The notes beneath the pieces were generated by a model, which was given only the letters and a program-made list of their open reading frames with translations, did not search any database and had not been told where the DNA came from. From Aliidiomarina sp. (GTDB taxonomy: Bacteria; Pseudomonadota; Gammaproteobacteria; Enterobacterales; Alteromonadaceae), in the NCBI RefSeq assembly GCF_022565475.1, contig NZ_JAIUMR010000013.1:1-64000 (forward strand): DNA of 64,000 nt, given 5' to 3'. Below are positions 53,427-63,633 of this stretch, piece after piece; the first letter of the stretch is position 1; each line of letters starts with the position of its first letter. The position numbers and the translations under genes are program-made.

Positions 53427-53843
53427 TTAAACAGCCGCGTGATGGGCAAAGTAATCCTCTAAAATCACACAGGCCGCGGCACTATCGACGCGGCCTTTTT
53501 GTAGTTCCCGGAAGCCACCTCGGGCAAACAGCTCTTCACGGACACTGACCGTCGTTAAGCGCTCGTCTTGGAGGAAAATCTGCACACCAAATCGACCATG
53601 AAGTCGGTTGGCAAATTTTTTCGCACGAGCAGTCAGCGGCTGCTCGGTGCCGTCCATATTCAGTGGTAAACCGATCACGCAGAGTTCTGGTTGCCACTCT
53701 TGAATGAGTTTTTCGACGTGATCCCACTGTGGTACGCCTTCATTTGCTTTCAACGCGGGCAGTGGTGACGCAGTACCCGTGAGCGCGGTACCCACGGCAA
53801 CGCCGATACTCTTTGTGCCATAATCAAAACCAAGAATGCTCAC
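53427..53843 (-). CDS. ruvX: RuvX/YqgF-type nuclease
   Basis: A 138-aa RNase H-fold protein. The acidic motif [15 protein letters not shown] near the N-terminus, [11 protein letters not shown], and [11 protein letters not shown] in the middle match YqgF/RuvX. The C-terminal [14 protein letters not shown] supplies the last catalytic Asp. The family acts in 16S rRNA 5' maturation, and was also proposed as a Holliday-junction resolvase. It is the last gene of rsmE-gshB-yqgE-ruvX, starting directly after yqgE. Confidence 0.95.
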   Translation of the reverse strand: MSILGFDYGTKSIGVAVGTALTGTASPLPALKANEGVPQWDHVEKLIQEWQPELCVIGLPLNMDGTEQPLTARAKKFANRLHGRFGVQIFLQDERLTTVSVREELFARGGFRELQKGRVDSAAACVILEDYFAHHAAV

Positions 53844-54428
53844 CTAGGCATGTCCTGCTTCACTCGATAACTGGCTAATATCGAACCCTAAACGCTCTGC
53901 GGCTTTTTCCCAGCGTTGACCAGTCGGTGTGTGGAAGAGTAAATCCGCGTCTGCCGGAATAGTTAACCAAGAATTATCGGCAATTTCTTCTTCTAACTGG
54001 CCTGCTTCCCAGCCGGCATACCCTAATGTGAGCAGGAAGTGCCGGGGCGCACGATCAGAACCCAAGGCTTCGAGAATATCGCGCGATGTGGTGATCATTA
54101 TCTCATTACTAAGTTGTAAACTGCTACGCCAACCTTCTTGTGGAGGATGCAATACAAATCCGCGGTCGGTCGCGACCGGACCGCCGGTCAGTACATGTAA
54201 GTCTTCCAATGTCCGCGTTGTGGTCACCTCGACATCGATTTGCTCGAGTAAACTGGCGACGGTCAAACCGATCGGCTGGTTGATCACAAGCCCCATCGCA
54301 CCTTCTTCATTGTGTTCGCAGACATAGGTCACGGTATGATGAAAAAACGGATCGTTTAAACCCGGCATAGCAATTAGAAAGTGATTCTGTAAGCTTTGAA
54401 ACTCTGTCTTCTCTGGGGTATCGGACAT
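53844..54428 (-). CDS. yqgE: YqgE/AlgH family protein
   Basis: A 194-aa protein of the UPF0301 family. FQSLQNHFLIAMPGLNDPFFHHTVTYVCEHNEEGAMGLVIN (cited in outline) and LTGGPVATDRGFVLH with SRDILEALG are characteristic, as is GYAGWEAGQLEEEIADNSWL. The biochemical function is not established. AlgH was first named for an effect on alginate in Pseudomonas. It lies between gshB and ruvX, an order kept in many gammaproteobacteria. The ATG has AGGAGGGGG upstream. Confidence 0.95.
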   Translation of the reverse strand: MSDTPEKTEFQSLQNHFLIAMPGLNDPFFHHTVTYVCEHNEEGAMGLVINQPIGLTVASLLEQIDVEVTTTRTLEDLHVLTGGPVATDRGFVLHPPQEGWRSSLQLSNEIMITTSRDILEALGSDRAPRHFLLTLGYAGWEAGQLEEEIADNSWLTIPADADLLFHTPTGQRWEKAAERLGFDISQLSSEAGHA

Positions 54429-54439
54429 TCCCCCTCCTT

Positions 54440-55399
54440 TTAAGAACGTGATGCTGACGGCAAATCAGCAATGACGGCGTCGAATAATTGACCCGCTATA
54501 TTAATTTGGTATGCATTTTCAATTTCGCGCATACAGGTCGGGCTGGTGACATTGATTTCAGTGATACGGTCACCAATGACATCTAAACCCACCAAGTACA
54601 GTCCTTTCTCTTTTAAAACCGGCCCAATCTTGTTCGCGAGCGCAAGATCACTGTTACTTAGTGGTTGTGGGCGGCCACTGCCACCCGCTGCCAAGTTGCC
54701 GCGGGTTTCACCTGCGGACGGGATGCGAGCTAGCGAATACGGCACTGGTTCGCCGTTGATAATTAAGATGCGTTTATCGCCATCTTTAATCGCGGGCAAG
54801 TACTCTTGTACCATAGCGAAGCGCTTGCCATGGTTGGTCAGGGTTTCAATTATAACGCCTAGGTTGCTGCCTTGTTCATCGACGCGAAATATCGAAGCGC
54901 CGCCCATGCCGTCGAGCGGCTTCACGATAATGTCTTTGTGCTGTTGGTGGAACTCGCGAATTTGTTTCGCGCTGCGCGAGACAAGTGTCGCCGGGATCAA
55001 GTCAGGGAACCACGCGGTGAATAATTTTTCGCTGCAATCACGCAAGCTTTGCGGACGATTGACTACCAATGCACCGTCGCGCGCAGCCAAGTCGAGTATA
55101 TGAGTGGCGTAAACAAACTCGATATCGAAAGGCGGATCTTTGCGCATGAAAATCACGTCAAGATCGCCCATGTTGACGATTTCGTCGGCTCCGAGCTGGT
55201 AATAGTTGTCGCTTCGATCCCAAACTTGTAAGGGACGTACCCGTGCTTTGGCGGTGCCTTGTTCGATAAACATGTCGGCAAGCTCGAGGTACAACAATTC
55301 ATATCCACGGGCTTGGGCTTCCAATGCGATACGGAAACTTGTGTCTTTGTAGGTGGTAATGGACGCAATGGGGTCCATGACAATAGCAACACGGATCAT
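54440..55399 (-). CDS. gshB: Glutathione synthase
   Basis: A 319-aa ATP-grasp ligase joining gamma-glutamylcysteine and glycine to make glutathione. The N-terminal VAIVMDPIASITTYKDTSF, FMRKDPPFDIEFVYATHIL, VKPLDGMGGASIFR and the late NVTSPTCMREI (magnesium/substrate region) all match E. coli GshB (316 aa). It is second in the rsmE-gshB-yqgE-ruvX series, 9 bases after rsmE. Confidence 0.97.
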   Translation of the reverse strand: MIRVAIVMDPIASITTYKDTSFRIALEAQARGYELLYLELADMFIEQGTAKARVRPLQVWDRSDNYYQLGADEIVNMGDLDVIFMRKDPPFDIEFVYATHILDLAARDGALVVNRPQSLRDCSEKLFTAWFPDLIPATLVSRSAKQIREFHQQHKDIIVKPLDGMGGASIFRVDEQGSNLGVIIETLTNHGKRFAMVQEYLPAIKDGDKRILIINGEPVPYSLARIPSAGETRGNLAAGGSGRPQPLSNSDLALANKIGPVLKEKGLYLVGLDVIGDRITEINVTSPTCMREIENAYQINIAGQLFDAVIADLPSASRS

Positions 55400-55408
55400 G
55401 AATGACTC

Positions 55409-56137
55409 CTAACCTAAATCGCCAAAATGGCATTGTAACGCAGTTATGGCTGCAAGTGCTGCAGTTTCGGTACGTAATATCCGCGGTCCAAGCTGAACCG
55501 GGTGGCAACCTGCCGCGGCAGTGGCTAACACCTCTTGCTCCGAAAAACCGCCCTCGGGGCCAATCAGTAGATGATATTCATTCGCTTCCGCTAAGCCTGA
55601 AAATGGTGTGGTGACGTGCGGGTCGAGGGTGACGGTGATACCGTTACGCTCAGCAGCAAGCCAGTCGGAAAGCTTCATCGCTGGGAGTACTTTCGGAACA
55701 AAGTTTCGCCCTGATTGTTCGCAGGCCGAGATGACGATTTTCTGCCATTGTTCCTGTTTTTTTTCTAAACGTTCACCACTGAGTTTTACATTACAACGCT
55801 CGGTAAACAACGGAGTAATGGCGTGCACGCCAAGTTCAACAGACTTTTGCAGAACAAAGTCCATGCGGTCGCCTTTGCTGATGCCTTGAGCAAGATGGAT
55901 TTTTAAGTCGGACTCCACCGAAGCTTCGAGGATAGCGGTGACCTTCACTTCGACACTTTTTTTACCGACGGAGATGATTTCGGCAGTGTACGTATGATTG
56001 TCGCCATTGAATAGCTCGATCGTCGCACCAACCGGCAAGCGCAAGACGCGGCTAGCGTGATGAGCAACTTCATCGCTCAATTGAAACAGGCCATTGAGGC
56101 TAAAGGTTTGAGACTGAAAAAACCGAGGAATTCGCAT
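55409..56137 (-). CDS. rsmE: 16S rRNA (U1498-N3) methyltransferase
   Basis: A 242-aa SPOUT methyltransferase modifying U1498 of 16S rRNA. A PUA-like N-terminal domain begins MRIPRFFQ and contains HHASRVLRLPVGATIELFNG. The SPOUT knot signatures follow: GDRMDFVLQKSVELGV, LSDWLAAE, LLIGPEGGFSEQEV and LGPRILRTETAALAAI. It is the first gene of the gshB operon. About 125 bases separate it from the next gene upstream. Confidence 0.96.
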   Translation of the reverse strand: MRIPRFFQSQTFSLNGLFQLSDEVAHHASRVLRLPVGATIELFNGDNHTYTAEIISVGKKSVEVKVTAILEASVESDLKIHLAQGISKGDRMDFVLQKSVELGVHAITPLFTERCNVKLSGERLEKKQEQWQKIVISACEQSGRNFVPKVLPAMKLSDWLAAERNGITVTLDPHVTTPFSGLAEANEYHLLIGPEGGFSEQEVLATAAAGCHPVQLGPRILRTETAALAAITALQCHFGDLG

Positions 56138-56262
56138 ACAGATCCTTGCCGCTTGAATACCACCACGTTGGTGAAAACATTCGTTATAACGCCATGTTAC
56201 CGCTCAGGCGAATATGCGGCAAGGAATCTGGGGTTAATCGCGACGTTGAGTCGCCCAAGTAC

Positions 56263-56715
56263 TCAGCTGCGCTTGCGGCGAATGCTCTCAACGTTAGTCG
56301 CGATAGAAAGCAACAGGATCATTGATTCTTTCATGAGTGAAATGAAAATGACCGAGAAATAAAGTACGACTGTGGACATTAACGCTGTACCTAATGACTC
56401 CATAAAGCCATAAATGAAAATACCACCGAGAAAGCCAAAGATAACGGCTATGCCACCGCCGACCCACCACAACAGAATGACGCCGTCCCACGCGCGGCGA
56501 AACCAATCGAGTACTGGGAATTCAGTGGTCTTTGTCGAGTCCGACTCGTTGCGGGTTTCTTCGTGAAGTTCTGCAAGTCGAGCCATTGCTCCTAACCAAA
56601 TGCGCAATGGAATCGTGAATAAGCGCAAAATGACTAAAATCAGCGCTTGAATCAGTGCTGGGCCAAGTCGTTGCTTCACGCTAATACCGGGAATCATATT
56701 TTTATCGTCGCTCAT
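56263..56715 (-). CDS. Membrane protein of unknown function
   Basis: A 150-aa protein with about three membrane segments: a re-entrant or amphipathic helix at about 20-42, then strong hydrophobic segments at about 78-105 and 108-138. A short soluble stretch between the first two includes ARLAELHEETRNESDS. The N-terminus and the C-terminus (SIRRKRS) are polar. I recognise no family. It lies between metK and rsmE on the same strand, with its own spacing on both sides. A purine-rich GAGGCAGGCT precedes the ATG. Confidence 0.7.
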   Translation of the reverse strand: MSDDKNMIPGISVKQRLGPALIQALILVILRLFTIPLRIWLGAMARLAELHEETRNESDSTKTTEFPVLDWFRRAWDGVILLWWVGGGIAVIFGFLGGIFIYGFMESLGTALMSTVVLYFSVIFISLMKESMILLLSIATNVESIRRKRS

Positions 56716-56811
56716 AGCCTGCCTCGTGAGTTTAACTTACTGACAAATCGTTATTTTTGTTGATTTCAGCTTAGTTCAGATTCGCCATGTTGGCAATGTT
56801 ACCGCGACAAG

Positions 56812-56844
56812 AAAAAAGCCGCGAGAGCAGTGCTCTGGCGGCTT
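56812..56844 (-). terminator. Rho-independent terminator of metK
   Basis: The outer stem AAGCCGC (56816-56822) / GCGGCTT (56838-56844) and an inner AGAGC/GCTCT stem are followed on the minus strand by TTTTTTCTTG. It starts 23 bases after the metK stop. Confidence 0.9.
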
Positions 56845-56866
56845 CTATTCGGGGTTAAACTGGCAG

Positions 56867-58009
56867 TTAGAGTGACGCTAGAATTGCATCGACCTTGTCC
56901 GTGCGCTCCCATGGGAACTCCTCACGACCGAAGTGACCGTAAGCCGCGGTTGGTAGGTAAATAGGACGCTCAAGGTCGAGCATCTTCAAAATACCAAACG
57001 GACGCAGATCAAAGTGTTCACGCACTAAGCGAATCAAGGTTTCTTCGTCGTACTTGCTGGTGCCGAAGGTTTCGATACTAATTGAGGTTGGCTCGGCAAC
57101 ACCGATTGCGTACGAAACTTGCAGTTCCAAGCGGTCAGCTAAACCAGCGGCAACCAAGTTCTTGGCAACATAACGCGCTGCATAAGCGGCACTGCGGTCA
57201 ACTTTCGATGGATCCTTGCCCGAAAACGCACCACCGCCGTGACGAGCCATTCCGCCGTAGGTATCGACGATAATCTTACGACCCGTTAAACCACAGTCAC
57301 CCATTGGTCCACCGATAACAAAACGACCGGTTGGGTTGATATGGATTTTGGTTTCTTTGGTCAGCCACTCAGCCGGTAATACCGGCTGAATGATGTGCTC
57401 AAGCACGCCGTCACGTAATTCTTGCAAGCTGACTTCCGGAGCATGTTGGGTAGACAGCACGATGGCATCGATACCAACTGGCTTGCCATTGTCATAAATA
57501 AACGTGAGCTGGCTTTTTGCGTCAGGACGCAGCCAATCAAGACCCGCTTTACGCACTTCCGCTTGTTTTTGTACTAAGCGATGCGAAAACATAATCGGAG
57601 CTGGCATAAACTCAGCGGTTTCATTGGTTGCGTAGCCGAACATTAAGCCCTGGTCACCGGCGCCTTGATCTTCTGGACGCTCACGGTCAACACCTTGATT
57701 AATGTCAGGAGACTGCTTACCAATGGCATTTAGAACGGCACAACTGTCCGCATCAAAGCCCATGTCTGAGTGGACGTAACCAATTTTGCGCACGGTATCG
57801 CGCGTCAGCTCTTCAATATCAACCCAAGCATTGGTGTTGATTTCGCCACCGACCAAAACCATACCGGTTTTTACGAAGGTTTCGCAGGCAACGCGAGCTT
57901 TTGGGTCTTGAGCGAGAATCGCATCAAGCACCGCATCAGAGATTTGATCTGCAATTTTATCAGGATGTCCTTCTGACACCGATTCAGAAGTAAAAACGTG
58001 ACGAGCCAT
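56867..58009 (-). CDS. metK: S-adenosylmethionine synthetase
   Basis: A 380-aa cytoplasmic enzyme making SAM from methionine and ATP. The motifs [20 protein letters not shown] (methionine/ATP His), [26 protein letters not shown] and the P-loop-like [16 protein letters not shown] are intact. The length is close to E. coli (384 aa). Tandem met boxes lie 68-83 bases upstream of the ATG, so repression by MetJ with SAM is expected. A terminator follows. Confidence 0.98.
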   Translation of the reverse strand: MARHVFTSESVSEGHPDKIADQISDAVLDAILAQDPKARVACETFVKTGMVLVGGEINTNAWVDIEELTRDTVRKIGYVHSDMGFDADSCAVLNAIGKQSPDINQGVDRERPEDQGAGDQGLMFGYATNETAEFMPAPIMFSHRLVQKQAEVRKAGLDWLRPDAKSQLTFIYDNGKPVGIDAIVLSTQHAPEVSLQELRDGVLEHIIQPVLPAEWLTKETKIHINPTGRFVIGGPMGDCGLTGRKIIVDTYGGMARHGGGAFSGKDPSKVDRSAAYAARYVAKNLVAAGLADRLELQVSYAIGVAEPTSISIETFGTSKYDEETLIRLVREHFDLRPFGILKMLDLERPIYLPTAAYGHFGREEFPWERTDKVDAILASL

Positions 58010-58076
58010 AGTAATTCCAAAGCTAAGACTTAAAGTGGGTGTATGGTAGCCGATTGATGAATAAAAATCTATATTT

Positions 58077-58092
58077 AGACGTCTATCTGTCT
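58077..58092 (-). promoter_or_regulatory. Tandem MetJ operator (met boxes) of metK
   Basis: AGACGTCT at 58077-58084 is a perfect met box. The adjacent in-register 8-mer ATCTGTCT at 58085-58092 matches 6 of 8. On the minus strand TATAGA (58069-58074 complement) could act as -10, placing the boxes over the promoter. MetJ repression of metK is well known in enterics and Shewanella-like bacteria. Confidence 0.82.
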
Positions 58093-58212
58093 AAATGAAA
58101 CAAATTCTCAACGTTTCCAATTTGCGTGAATCGCTCGAATGATGGACAATACGCGCGCTAAGTGGTGTACGCCGTGCGCCTTCATATTGATCAATACAGT
58201 CAGGAGTTTCCG

Positions 58213-60204
58213 ATGTCAGATCGTCGCTATTTTGCCAATGCGATTCGTGCGTTAAGTATGGATGCGGTTCAACAGGCCAAATCTGGTCACCCTGGAGCCC
58301 CCATGGGCATGGCAGATATCGCAGAGGTGTTATGGCGGGATCATTTGTCCCATAACCCACAGAACCCGAACTGGGCGGACCGTGACCGTTTCGTATTGTC
58401 GAATGGCCATGGCTCGATGTTGATTTACTCACTGTTACATCTCACGGGCTATGACGTCAGCATCAACGACCTGAAAGAATTCCGTCAATTGCATTCAAAA
58501 ACCCCAGGACACCCTGAGTATGGTTACACGCCAGGTGTCGAAACGACCACTGGACCACTTGGCCAAGGTGTTTCGAATGCGGTTGGCATGGCGATTGCCG
58601 AAAAAGCACTAGCGGCGCAATTCAACCAACCTGAATTCCCGATTGTTGATCACTACACTTACACCTTCCTTGGTGACGGCTGTTTGATGGAAGGTATTTC
58701 CCATGAAGTCTGTTCTTTAGCCGGCACATTGGGGCTTGGCAAACTGATTGCATTTTACGACGACAATGGCATTTCCATTGATGGTGAAGTTGAAGGTTGG
58801 TTTACCGACGACACGGTAAAACGTTTTGAAAGTTATGGCTGGCAAGTCATCGCTGACGTTGACGGTCATGACAGTAACGCCATTGAGCAAGCCATTGCAG
58901 CAGCCAAAGCTGACAACGCGCGGCCAACTTTAATTTGCTGTAAAACCATCATTGGCTTCGGTGCACCGAACAAGCAGGGTACTGAAAGCTGTCACGGCGC
59001 CCCACTAGGTGACGACGAAATCGCCAAGACTCGCGAAGCCTTAGGCTGGAACCACGCTGCGTTTGAAGTGCCAGCAGACGTTTACGCTGCGTGGGACGCC
59101 AAAGACAAGGGCGCTGCTGCCGAAGCAAAGTGGAACGAAATGTTCGCAGCCTATAGTCAAGCACACCCAGAATTAGCAGCCGAGTTTAGCCGCCGGATGG
59201 CCGGTGAGTTGCCAGCAGACTGGAACGAAACGGTCACCGCGTATGTTGAAAAACTGCAAGCGAACCCAGAAAAAGTTGCGACCCGTAAAGCATCACAAAA
59301 TGCCTTGAATGCACTTGGACCGGTTTTACCAGAACTGATGGGCGGCTCAGCAGACTTAGCAGGCTCGAATTTGACCATTTGGAAAGACTCACAACCTTTA
59401 ACGGCTGCAGATGCAAGCGGTAACTATATTTATTACGGCGTGCGTGAGTTTGGTATGTCAGCCATTATGAATGGTATTCAGTTGCATGGTGGTTTCCGTC
59501 CTTATGGCGCAACCTTCCTGATGTTCATGGAATACGCTCGCAACGCAGTGCGCATGGCTGCGCTAATGAAGCAGCCTGTCATTCATGTTTATACCCACGA
59601 CTCGATTGGTCTTGGCGAAGACGGTCCAACCCATCAACCGGTTGAGCAATTAGCCAATTTGCGCTTAACGCCGAACTGCCAAACATGGCGTCCGTGTGAC
59701 CAAGTTGAGTCGGCAATTGCTTGGCAAGCTGCGGTAGAACGCACTGACGGTCCAACCTGCTTAATTTTCACGCGCCAAGGTGTACCGCAAATGGCACGCG
59801 ACGCTCAGCAACTCGCTGACGTGCGTAAAGGTGCTTATGTTCTGAAAGACTTTGCGGAACAGCCTGAATTGATTCTGATTGCGACAGGTTCGGAAGTTGA
59901 ATTAGCCATGCAAGCGGCGGAGCAGCTGACTGCAATTGGGGAGAAAGTGCGGGTGGTCTCAATGCCATCTACCTGCGTATTCGACCAACAAGATAAAGCC
60001 TACCGTGATAGCGTTTTACCACCGCAGGTTCGTCGTCGTGTCGCCATTGAAGCAGGTATTGCTGGCTTTTGGCACAAGTATACCGGCTTTGACGGTGCTG
60101 TCGTCGGCATGACTAGTTTTGGTGAATCGGCGCCGGCGGAGGAATTATTCCGTCACTTTGGCTTCACCGTTGAGAATGTGGTTCAGGTCGCGCAATCGAT
60201 TTGA
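58213..60204 (+). CDS. tkt: Transketolase
   Basis: A 663-aa thiamine-diphosphate enzyme moving two-carbon units in the pentose phosphate pathway. The N-terminal [20 protein letters not shown], the substrate His in [25 protein letters not shown], the TPP motif [30 protein letters not shown] and the pyrimidine-domain [15 protein letters not shown] are all present. The start at 58213 has CAGGAG upstream and gives exactly the E. coli length. It heads tkt-epd-pgk-fba and is divergent from metK. Confidence 0.98.
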   Translation: MSDRRYFANAIRALSMDAVQQAKSGHPGAPMGMADIAEVLWRDHLSHNPQNPNWADRDRFVLSNGHGSMLIYSLLHLTGYDVSINDLKEFRQLHSKTPGHPEYGYTPGVETTTGPLGQGVSNAVGMAIAEKALAAQFNQPEFPIVDHYTYTFLGDGCLMEGISHEVCSLAGTLGLGKLIAFYDDNGISIDGEVEGWFTDDTVKRFESYGWQVIADVDGHDSNAIEQAIAAAKADNARPTLICCKTIIGFGAPNKQGTESCHGAPLGDDEIAKTREALGWNHAAFEVPADVYAAWDAKDKGAAAEAKWNEMFAAYSQAHPELAAEFSRRMAGELPADWNETVTAYVEKLQANPEKVATRKASQNALNALGPVLPELMGGSADLAGSNLTIWKDSQPLTAADASGNYIYYGVREFGMSAIMNGIQLHGGFRPYGATFLMFMEYARNAVRMAALMKQPVIHVYTHDSIGLGEDGPTHQPVEQLANLRLTPNCQTWRPCDQVESAIAWQAAVERTDGPTCLIFTRQGVPQMARDAQQLADVRKGAYVLKDFAEQPELILIATGSEVELAMQAAEQLTAIGEKVRVVSMPSTCVFDQQDKAYRDSVLPPQVRRRVAIEAGIAGFWHKYTGFDGAVVGMTSFGESAPAEELFRHFGFTVENVVQVAQSI

Positions 60205-60212
60205 TTTTCAAA

Positions 60213-60246
60213 CGGTCTTTGCGTGCTGATTGGCACGCAAGGGCCG
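60213..60246 (+). other. Long hairpin between tkt and epd
   Basis: CGGTCTTTGCGTGC (60213-60226) pairs with GCACGCAAGGGCCG (60233-60246) over 14 bp, with two G-U wobbles in the RNA and a 6-nt loop. No T-run follows, so simple termination is unlikely. It may be an mRNA processing or stability element. Confidence 0.6.
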
Positions 60247-60275
60247 TGTTTCATTGACTAACGCAAGGACTCCTG

Positions 60276-61316
60276 ATGGCGCAGAATGCAGCAGCGCAAG
60301 GCGACAAAATTCGTGTTGCAATTAATGGTTTTGGCCGTATCGGTCGGAGTATCGCGCGTGCATGGATTGAGTCAAAGTGGGATCAACGAATTGAGTTGGT
60401 TGCGATTAACGAATTAGCCGCAACCGATGCGATTGCGCATCTTTTGCAATACGACTCGACCCATGGTCGATTCGCTGCGCATGTTAGTGCAAAAGACGAT
60501 GTTCTGCATATAAATCAACACCAAATTCAAGTGTTCCATCGTCGCGATTTGCAGGATTTACCCTGGCGTGAATTGAAGATTGATGTCGTACTCGAATGTA
60601 CCGGCGTGTTTTCCAGCCGAGAGGATGGTCACGCGCACTTGCTGGCCGGAGCGCGACGTGTGTTGTTCTCGCACCCCGCAGCGCCTAACGTCGACTTTAC
60701 ATTGATTCAAGGCATCAACAATGCTGACTTAAGTGCAAGTGACCGGATTATTTCCAATGGCTCATGCACCACCAATTGTATCGTCCCGGTGATTAAAGCC
60801 CTCGATGATGCCTTTGGTGTCGACAGTGGCACGATTACGACCATTCATTCGGCAATGAATGATCAGCAAGTAATTGATGCGTATCATGATAATTTGCGTT
60901 TAGCACGCGCCGCTTCGCAGTCGATTATTCCGGTCGATACTCGTCTGGCGCGCGGTATTGAACGAATCCTGCCAAAATTTGCTGGCCGTTTTGAAGCCAT
61001 TGCGGTGCGGGTACCAACCACCAACGTAACGGCGATGGATTTAAGTGTCACGCTGGATGCGGATGTTGACATCGCGAAAGTCAATGAGGCGTTACGAAAT
61101 GCCGCGCAGCGCGACCTTGCGGGTATTCTTGGGTATACTGAATTGCCGCTGGTGTCATCGGATTTTAATCATGACCCACGATCAAGTATCATAGACGGAA
61201 CACAAACGCGAGTGAGTCACAAACGTCTCGTCAAAGTGCTTTGCTGGTGTGACAATGAATGGGGCTTTGCTAACCGGATGTTGGAGTCGGCAGCAACGTT
61301 AGCGAGTTTAGACTAA
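60276..61316 (+). CDS. epd: D-erythrose-4-phosphate dehydrogenase
   Basis: A 346-aa GAPDH-fold enzyme oxidising erythrose-4-phosphate to 4-phosphoerythronate, the entry to pyridoxal phosphate synthesis. [12 protein letters not shown] binds NAD. The active Cys is in SNGSCTTNC, where most relatives have [28 protein letters not shown] and DYTELPLVS-like [19 protein letters not shown] place it with Epd, not Gap[15 protein letters not shown] ends the protein. AAGGAC precedes the ATG. The position between tkt and pgk is the typical epd location. Confidence 0.93.
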   Translation: MAQNAAAQGDKIRVAINGFGRIGRSIARAWIESKWDQRIELVAINELAATDAIAHLLQYDSTHGRFAAHVSAKDDVLHINQHQIQVFHRRDLQDLPWRELKIDVVLECTGVFSSREDGHAHLLAGARRVLFSHPAAPNVDFTLIQGINNADLSASDRIISNGSCTTNCIVPVIKALDDAFGVDSGTITTIHSAMNDQQVIDAYHDNLRLARAASQSIIPVDTRLARGIERILPKFAGRFEAIAVRVPTTNVTAMDLSVTLDADVDIAKVNEALRNAAQRDLAGILGYTELPLVSSDFNHDPRSSIIDGTQTRVSHKRLVKVLCWCDNEWGFANRMLESAATLASLD

Positions 61317-61350
61317 ACTGCTTTGAATAAATTTTCGCAAGGACTATGAA

Positions 61351-62529
61351 ATGACTGTGAAGTATATGACTGATATGGATCTGCGTGGCAAGCGTGTACT
61401 GATCCGCGAAGATTTAAATGTGCCAGTCAAAGATGGCAAAGTAACGTCGGACGCGCGCCTGAAAGCCGCATTACCAACCTTGCAGAGCGCACTCGAACAG
61501 GGCGCAAAAGTCATGGTCATGTCGCATTTAGGTCGTCCTGAAGAAGGTGAATTTGATGAAGCCTATTCGATGGCGCCTGTCGTTAAATACCTTGCCGATG
61601 TACTCAACTTCCCAGTCCGTCTGGAAACAAATTATTTGGATGGTGTCGATGTCGCTGGTGGGGAACTGGTGGTGTTCGAAAACGTCCGCTTTAATGTTGG
61701 TGAGAAGAAAAATGACCCAGCACTGGCCAAGCGTATGGCGGCTTTGTGTGACGTGTTTGTCATGGATGCGTTTGGTACCGCGCATCGGGCACAAGCGTCG
61801 ACCTATGGTGTCGCGCAGTATGCGCCGATTGCTTGTGCAGGACCTTTGCTTGCGGCAGAACTCGATGCCCTTGGTAAAGCATTAAAAAATCCACAGCGGC
61901 CGTTAGTGGCCATTGTCGGTGGCTCGAAAGTTTCTACCAAATTAATGGTGTTAAACTCATTGGTTCGCAAAGTTGACCAGCTCATCGTCGGCGGTGGTAT
62001 TGCCAACACCTTTATTGCTGCAGCAGGTCACAATGTCGCCAAGTCCTTGTATGAAGAAGACTTAGTGAAAGAAGCGGCGCGTTTAGCAGAGTCCGCTAAA
62101 ACACGCGGTGCGGAAATTCCGTTGCCGACGGATGTCATCGTCGGTGACCAATTTAGTCCTGATGCGGTGGCGACGACGAAAGCCGTCAATGATGTCAGTG
62201 GCGATGACCAGATATTTGATATTGGTCCAGAAACTGCGCAAGCATTAGCCAAATTACTGGAAAATGCTGGAACGATCGTGTGGAACGGTCCGGTCGGTGT
62301 TTTTGAATTTGAACAGTTTAGTCAAGGTACAGAAATTTTAGCGCGAGCGATTGCCAAGAGTCCTGCGTTTTCAATCGCTGGTGGCGGTGATACTCTTGCA
62401 GCCATTGATAAATATGGCATTGCCGATGAAATCTCCTATATTTCAACCGGTGGTGGTGCCTTCTTAGAGTTTTTAGAAGGGAAAAAGCTGCCAGCAGTGG
62501 CAATCTTAGAAGCTCGCGGTAGCGAATAA
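61351..62529 (+). CDS. pgk: Phosphoglycerate kinase
   Basis: A 392-aa glycolytic enzyme transferring phosphate between 1,3-bisphosphoglycerate and [37 protein letters not shown], the substrate [25 protein letters not shown]-like [26 protein letters not shown] and the nucleotide GGGDTLAAI are all present. The family length is normal. It is third in the tkt-epd-pgk-fba series, 34 bases after epd, and is followed by fba after 29 bases. Confidence 0.98.
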   Translation: MTVKYMTDMDLRGKRVLIREDLNVPVKDGKVTSDARLKAALPTLQSALEQGAKVMVMSHLGRPEEGEFDEAYSMAPVVKYLADVLNFPVRLETNYLDGVDVAGGELVVFENVRFNVGEKKNDPALAKRMAALCDVFVMDAFGTAHRAQASTYGVAQYAPIACAGPLLAAELDALGKALKNPQRPLVAIVGGSKVSTKLMVLNSLVRKVDQLIVGGGIANTFIAAAGHNVAKSLYEEDLVKEAARLAESAKTRGAEIPLPTDVIVGDQFSPDAVATTKAVNDVSGDDQIFDIGPETAQALAKLLENAGTIVWNGPVGVFEFEQFSQGTEILARAIAKSPAFSIAGGGDTLAAIDKYGIADEISYISTGGGAFLEFLEGKKLPAVAILEARGSE

Positions 62530-62558
62530 ACTTAAATAATTAAAAAGGAGCCTCGCAA

Positions 62559-63623
62559 ATGGCATTGATTTCCATGAGACAAATGCTCGATCACGCTGCC
62601 GAATTTGGGTACGGCGTACCGGCATATAACGTCAACAATCTAGAGCAAATGCGCGCTATCATGATGGCCGCAAACGATACCGATAGCCCAGTGATTGTGC
62701 AGGCTTCAGCGGGTGCGCGTAAATACGCGGGCGCTCCTTTCTTGCGGCACCTGATTTTAGCGGCCATTGAAGAGTTTCCTCATATTCCAGTGGTCATGCA
62801 CCAAGACCACGGTACCTCACCAGCAATTTGTCAGCGTTCGATTCAACTGGGTTTTAGCTCAGTGATGATGGATGGCTCATTGCGTGAAGACGGTAAAACG
62901 CCTGCAGACTATGATTATAACGTCGATGTCACGCGTCGCGTGGTGGAAATGGCCCATGCATGTGGTGTGTCGGTGGAAGGTGAGCTAGGTGTTTTGGGTT
63001 CGTTAGAAACCGGCCAAGCCGGCGAAGAAGACGGTGTTGGCGCAGAAGGCACCCTCACGCACGACCAGCTGTTAACGGACCCTGAAGAAGCGGCAGATTT
63101 CGTGAAGGCAACGCAAGTTGATGCGTTAGCGATTGCTTGTGGAACGTCACATGGCGCTTACAAGTTCACGCGGCCACCAACCGGTGACATCTTAGCGATT
63201 GAGCGCATCAAAGAAATTCACGCGCGCATCCCGGACACGCATTTGGTCATGCACGGAAGCTCGTCAGTACCGCAAGAGTGGTTGGCGATCATTAACGAGT
63301 TTGGCGGTGAAATTCCAGAGACCTACGGTGTGCCAGTGGAGCAGATCCAAGAAGGTATTCGCCACGGTGTGCGCAAAGTGAATATCGATACTGACTTGCG
63401 TTTGGCTTCAACTGGCGCGATTCGCAAGTTTTTAGCCGAAAATAAATCAGAGTTTGATCCACGTAAATACTTAGCCGCGTCAACCAAGGCAATGTATGAC
63501 ATCTGTAAGGCGCGTTATGAAGCGTTCGGAACGGCCGGTAACGCGAGCAAAATTAAGCCTATCTCATTAGAAGAGATGTTCAAAAAATACGAAAGTGGCG
63601 TGTTAGCTGCGACCGTTAAGTAA
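62559..63623 (+). CDS. fba: Fructose-bisphosphate aldolase class II (Calvin subtype)
   Basis: A 354-aa zinc-dependent aldolase splitting fructose 1,6-bisphosphate. The zinc ligands lie in VMHQDHGTS (His) and VEGELG with a following Glu. The later GTSHGAYK and [13 protein letters not shown] contain further ligand His residues. NIDTDLRLA binds phosphate, and [20 protein letters not shown] fits the Calvin-cycle subtype. AAGGAG lies 8 bases before the ATG. It is the last enzyme gene of the operon, and the DUF481 gene starts 10 bases later. Confidence 0.97.
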   Translation: MALISMRQMLDHAAEFGYGVPAYNVNNLEQMRAIMMAANDTDSPVIVQASAGARKYAGAPFLRHLILAAIEEFPHIPVVMHQDHGTSPAICQRSIQLGFSSVMMDGSLREDGKTPADYDYNVDVTRRVVEMAHACGVSVEGELGVLGSLETGQAGEEDGVGAEGTLTHDQLLTDPEEAADFVKATQVDALAIACGTSHGAYKFTRPPTGDILAIERIKEIHARIPDTHLVMHGSSSVPQEWLAIINEFGGEIPETYGVPVEQIQEGIRHGVRKVNIDTDLRLASTGAIRKFLAENKSEFDPRKYLAASTKAMYDICKARYEAFGTAGNASKIKPISLEEMFKKYESGVLAATVK

Positions 63624-63633
63624 AGGGGGCGAC

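Noticed and set aside
58010-58212. SAM riboswitch upstream of metK
   Set aside because: No riboswitch-like structure was seen. Clear met boxes explain the regulation.
60213-60246. Rho-independent terminator after tkt
   Set aside because: No T-run follows the stem, and epd-pgk-fba continue on the same strand.
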